Program-made: the position numbers and the translations under genes
In this document: positions 12,069 through 12,940 of the stretch, one piece after another
Position numbering within the stretch: the stretch's first letter is position 1
Layout: each line of letters starts with the position of its first letter
Notes under the pieces: model-generated
What the model was told of the DNA's origin: nothing
Databases searched by the model: none
What the model saw: the letters and a program-made list of their open reading frames with translations, nothing else
NCBI GenBank assembly: GCA_015489285.1
Contig: WGAA01000095.1
Location: 1 to 12,940, forward strand
Source of the DNA: Anaerolineae bacterium
Lineage (GTDB): Bacteria > Chloroflexota > Anaerolineae > JAADDB01
Direction: 5' to 3'
Length of the DNA stretch: 12,940 nucleotides

Positions 12069-12940
12069 TTATCCCAGCGCCAGGAAGCGATACAATTCGG
12101 CCAGGTCGACCTTCAAATCCTCGTACTTTTCCCGCAACGCCGCGTACAATTGCGCCTTTTCCATGGCCAGGGCCACCAGATGGGCCACGGCCGTCAAAAA
12201 GTGAATCCCCACGCGACTGAACTGACGGGGACGGGCCGAGTAGGCCCGCATCACCCCCAGCGTCCGGTCCTGCAAGCGCAAGGGCACCACCAACACAGAG
12301 CGGATCCCCTCGGCCGCGGCCTCTTCGGGGTACTCGAATCCCGGCTCCTGAGTCACATCGTAGAGAACGACGGCCTCCCCCCGGAGGGCTCGCTGATCCA
12401 CCGGACTCCGTTCCACGTGGACCTCCCCCTTGGCCAGGTAGGTCTTACTCAACCCGTAAGCGGCCACCAGCCGCAGCACCCCCCGCTCCTCATCCAGCAG
12501 GCGAATGGACGCGGCCATCAAGCCCATCTCCTCCACCGTCGCCTTGAGGACCTCCCGAAGCATGGGGACGAGCTCCAGGGAGCTGTTCAGGGCCTGGGCA
12601 ATGCGATACAGGCTCTGGTGCAATCGCACCTTTTCCAGGGCCAGGGCGCCGGCATCAGCCAGCGTGTCCAGGAAGAGGATATCCGCCTCGGTCAACGCGT
12701 CCACGTCCTCCACGTACACCCGCAACACCCCAATGGTCCGAGCACGCACGCGCATGGGTACGGCCACCATGCCGCGCAGGCCCTCCGCGGCCGCGGCCTC
12801 CGGGTACTGAAACCCCGGCTCCCGTGTCACATCCCGGATGACCACCACATCCCCGTTGAGCACCCGACAATCCACGGTTTCCGGCTCCACGCGGATACGG
12901 CCCTTGCGCACGTACGTGTTGCTCACGCCGCGCGCGCCCA
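12069..12940 (-). CDS. Tandem GAF-domain protein (5' end outside window)
   Basis: The frame is open to the right edge (visible as GARG before a GTG at 12926) and ends at TAA 12069-12071, so the true start lies beyond 12940. Two GAF domains are visible. The first is cut at its N-terminus, from the edge to about residue 105 counted from the GTG. The second is complete, about 107-265, and is followed by a charged helical tail ending YRFLALG. Matching landmarks in both are the G-(V/L)-S-x-TY-x-x-KG segment, DVT(R/Q)EPGF(Q/E)YPE and AAAEG(L/I)R, then the TLGVxR strand. GAF domains bind small ligands or act as regulatory sensors. No kinase, cyclase or DNA-binding domain is seen in the available portion, but one could precede it. 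Its place upstream of TauE/DUF1634 suggests co-transcription rather than a proven functional link. Confidence 0.85.
   Translation of the reverse strand, partial: GARGVSNTYVRKGRIRVEPETVDCRVLNGDVVVIRDVTREPGFQYPEAAAAEGLRGMVAVPMRVRARTIGVLRVYVEDVDALTEADILFLDTLADAGALALEKVRLHQSLYRIAQALNSSLELVPMLREVLKATVEEMGLMAASIRLLDEERGVLRLVAAYGLSKTYLAKGEVHVERSPVDQRALRGEAVVLYDVTQEPGFEYPEEAAAEGIRSVLVVPLRLQDRTLGVMRAYSARPRQFSRVGIHFLTAVAHLVALAMEKAQLYAALREKYEDLKVDLAELYRFLALG

Overview
The window is GC-rich bacterial chromosomal DNA with short intergenic gaps, dominated by housekeeping genes. Protein features (a glutamate-rich tail on ribosomal protein S2, Pro/Thr-rich TPTP linkers in a parvulin, a short Thermus-like EF-Ts, a TauE/SafE-DUF1634 pair, tandem GAF domains) together with heptanucleotide intergenic repeats suggest a member of the Chloroflexota, possibly an Anaerolineae-type and perhaps thermophilic lineage. 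That placement is inferred from sequence character and is not proven.

Layout. Positions 1-299 hold the 3' end of a bacterial SH3-domain protein. Then come fabI (enoyl-ACP reductase, 390-1178), a strong intrinsic terminator, and a long Rel-type (p)ppGpp enzyme (1282-3513), all on the plus strand. Converging on rel from the right is a minus-strand operon transcribed rpsF-ssb-rpsR-parvulin (5882 down to 3584). It has a near-perfect sigma-70 promoter at 5985-6012 and a 5' leader that folds into what looks like an S6:S18-binding autoregulatory element that also pairs with the Shine-Dalgarno sequence. Divergent from it, an extended -10 promoter (6036-6064) drives rpsB-tsf (6179-7680) through a structured leader, and an intrinsic terminator follows tsf.

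Positions 7725-8210 are a repeat-rich, gene-free gap: a perfect 16-bp inverted repeat, five blocks of degenerate tandem heptamers of the form CGTNNNN, and two copies of a longer module with small hairpins. Next is pyrH (8211-8927, plus). Converging on it is a tightly packed minus-strand cluster, read right to left: a tandem-GAF protein (cut by the window edge at 12940), a TauE/SafE permease, a DUF1634 membrane protein, obgE and nadD (ending at 8944). obgE and nadD overlap by 4 nt.

The functional theme is translation and growth control: ribosomal proteins S2, S6 and S18, EF-Ts, the ribosome-assembly GTPase Obg, the (p)ppGpp enzyme, UMP kinase and NAD synthesis. I found no tRNA or rRNA gene, CRISPR array, insertion sequence or phage gene. 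The most unusual material is non-coding: the rpsF leader RNA and the heptamer repeat field. No clearly new multi-gene system is visible.
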